NCBI GenBank assembly: GCA_027028805.1
Contig: JALVHX010000065.1
Coordinates: 1-5,388 of the forward strand
Source of the DNA: Desulfurococcales archaeon
Lineage (GTDB): Archaea > Thermoproteota > Thermoprotei_A > Sulfolobales > Desulfurococcaceae
DNA length: 5,388 nt
Direction of reading: 5' to 3'
In this document: piece by piece, positions 4,501 through 5,388 of the stretch
Position numbering within the stretch: position 1 is the first letter of the stretch
How the letters are laid out: every line of letters begins with the position of its first letter
The notes under the pieces: generated by a model
Told to the model about the DNA's origin: nothing
Databases searched by the model: none
Seen by the model: the letters and a program-made list of their open reading frames with translations, nothing else
Position numbers and translations under genes: made by a program

Positions 4501-5388
4501 TTATTTAGGGTGAGATGGGGAGTTCTTTCCTTGGTTTGAGCCTGTTGGTGGGGATGTTTTTGTATTTGCCCCTAGGGGATGGTGTGCTACTGCTATTCTG
4601 TATATGTGTTTATGGAGGCGTGTATAGATTATTAACGGGATAACTCCTATGGCGATCTCCGCTATTATAGCGGCCGTTATGCCTTGTTTTATGTCTGGGC
4701 CGTATCTTGTTCTTGCATAGCTTGCTGATATTGCTCTATACCATATAGTGTATGCTGTCTTATTGATGAGTTTTACATCTTGTTCTGTGACGTTTCTTCC
4801 ATCGTATCTATTATACATTATTGTGGCGCGGAAGTATTCTAGGCCGTTCTCTGTATACACTATGTCTCTCCAGTAGATCAGTGTTCCGCGGAGCATTCCC
4901 TTGCCATAGTAGACGTTGTCGACTAGCATAGCATAGTCAGCTCTCTCATCATAGTAGTTTATGAATATGCTTCCGTAGACTGTTATGTTCTGCCACCATA
5001 GGCATAGCTCCCACATATGTATCTGGGAGGGTTTACGCGAGAACTCTATGTATATATAGATTGTCTTGTTACCCATGTCTCCTCTATAGAAGTGGACGCG
5101 CGTGGTTGGCCCCAGTGATTTTTCCCATGAACGCTCTCTCCCAATGTATAGTATGTGGATGTTTGTCGAGTTAGCTATGAGGGGCCGCGGCTTCTCTTCT
5201 CCATGGAAGAGGAGGGCTGGGGGCCCCTGTACCGTGTTCACGAAGACGGCGTCGGGTGTCCTTATATCCGAGGCCGCTAGAGCGGATGCCGCGGGGATAA
5301 CTATGGCGATGAGGAGGCCGAGAGCCATAATGTTCTCGGGGGGCTTGAGCCTGGGAAGCCTCAGTGTAAGCGTATACTTGCCTGCGAC
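4501..5388 (-). CDS. Membrane protein with two membrane segments and a sequon-rich external domain (5' end outside the window)
   Basis: The frame is open from the right edge to a TAA at 4503-4501, giving 295 visible residues. The first in-frame ATG is at 5328-5326, but the 20 codons before it are open, read like a basic protein N terminus (YTLTLRLPRLKPPEN), and no clear ribosome binding site or TATA box precedes that ATG. The true start is therefore probably outside. Counting from that ATG, a hydrophobic segment at about 2-20 is a signal anchor or signal peptide, an external domain covers about 21-215, a second membrane segment lies at about 217-235 (ITAAIIAEIAIGVIPLIIY), and the tail is basic then Pro/Ser/Asn-rich (236-275). 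Five N-glycosylation sequons (N53, N87, N114, N179, N189) all fall in the external domain, which supports this topology. The domain is rich in Tyr, Trp and Ile, with one cysteine (C109). I do not recognise the family. It is convergent with the pilin gene and probably separately regulated. Confidence 0.8.
   Translation of the reverse strand, partial: VAGKYTLTLRLPRLKPPENIMALGLLIAIVIPAASALAASDIRTPDAVFVNTVQGPPALLFHGEEKPRPLIANSTNIHILYIGRERSWEKSLGPTTRVHFYRGDMGNKTIYIYIEFSRKPSQIHMWELCLWWQNITVYGSIFINYYDERADYAMLVDNVYYGKGMLRGTLIYWRDIVYTENGLEYFRATIMYNRYDGRNVTEQDVKLINKTAYTIWYRAISASYARTRYGPDIKQGITAAIIAEIAIGVIPLIIYTRLHKHIYRIAVAHHPLGANTKTSPPTGSNQGKNSPSHPK

Noticed and set aside
5326..5328. ATG as the true start of the right-hand membrane protein
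   Set aside because: The frame stays open to the window edge with protein-like basic residues, and no clear ribosome binding site or promoter precedes this ATG; it remains possible.

Overview
The window looks like hyperthermophilic crenarchaeal DNA, most likely Desulfurococcales and possibly Pyrodictiaceae. The pointers are GGTG/GGAGG-type ribosome binding sites, TTG and GTG starts, many ATA/AGG/AGA codons, BRE/TATA-type promoters (TTTAAAA), a T-tract terminator and a short archaeal class III pilin signal peptide. The lineage is inferred from style only.

Layout. Bases 1-181 hold the first about 60 codons of an unrecognised minus-strand gene that leaves the left edge. A 124-base divergent intergenic region follows, with an AT-rich promoter block (228-242) next to an almost perfect inverted repeat (205-227). 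Next is a plus-strand operon: a von Willebrand A (VWA) domain protein with an intact MIDAS site (306-1562), a small FHA-domain phosphothreonine-binding protein overlapping it by 4 bases (1559-1945), and a eukaryotic-type Ser/Thr protein kinase with a novel-looking N-terminal domain (1990-3588). After a 172-base gap with two TATA-like boxes and a bipartite inverted repeat comes a type IV pilin-like gene (3761-4225) ending near a T-tract terminator. A convergent, AT-rich, apparently gene-free stretch (4226-4500) separates it from a minus-strand membrane protein with a sequon-rich external domain (4501 to the right edge, 5' end not in the window).

How it may work. A VWA-FHA pair controlled by Hanks-type kinases is known from Sulfolobus acidocaldarius as ArnB-ArnA, with kinases ArnC/ArnD, where it represses archaellum expression. 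Here VWA, FHA and kinase genes form one operon placed directly before a surface-filament subunit gene. The simplest reading is a self-contained phospho-signalling module for surface structures: the kinase phosphorylates the VWA protein, FHA reads the phosphothreonine, and the output may be the adjacent pilin gene. That last step is inference; the domains and gene order are directly visible.
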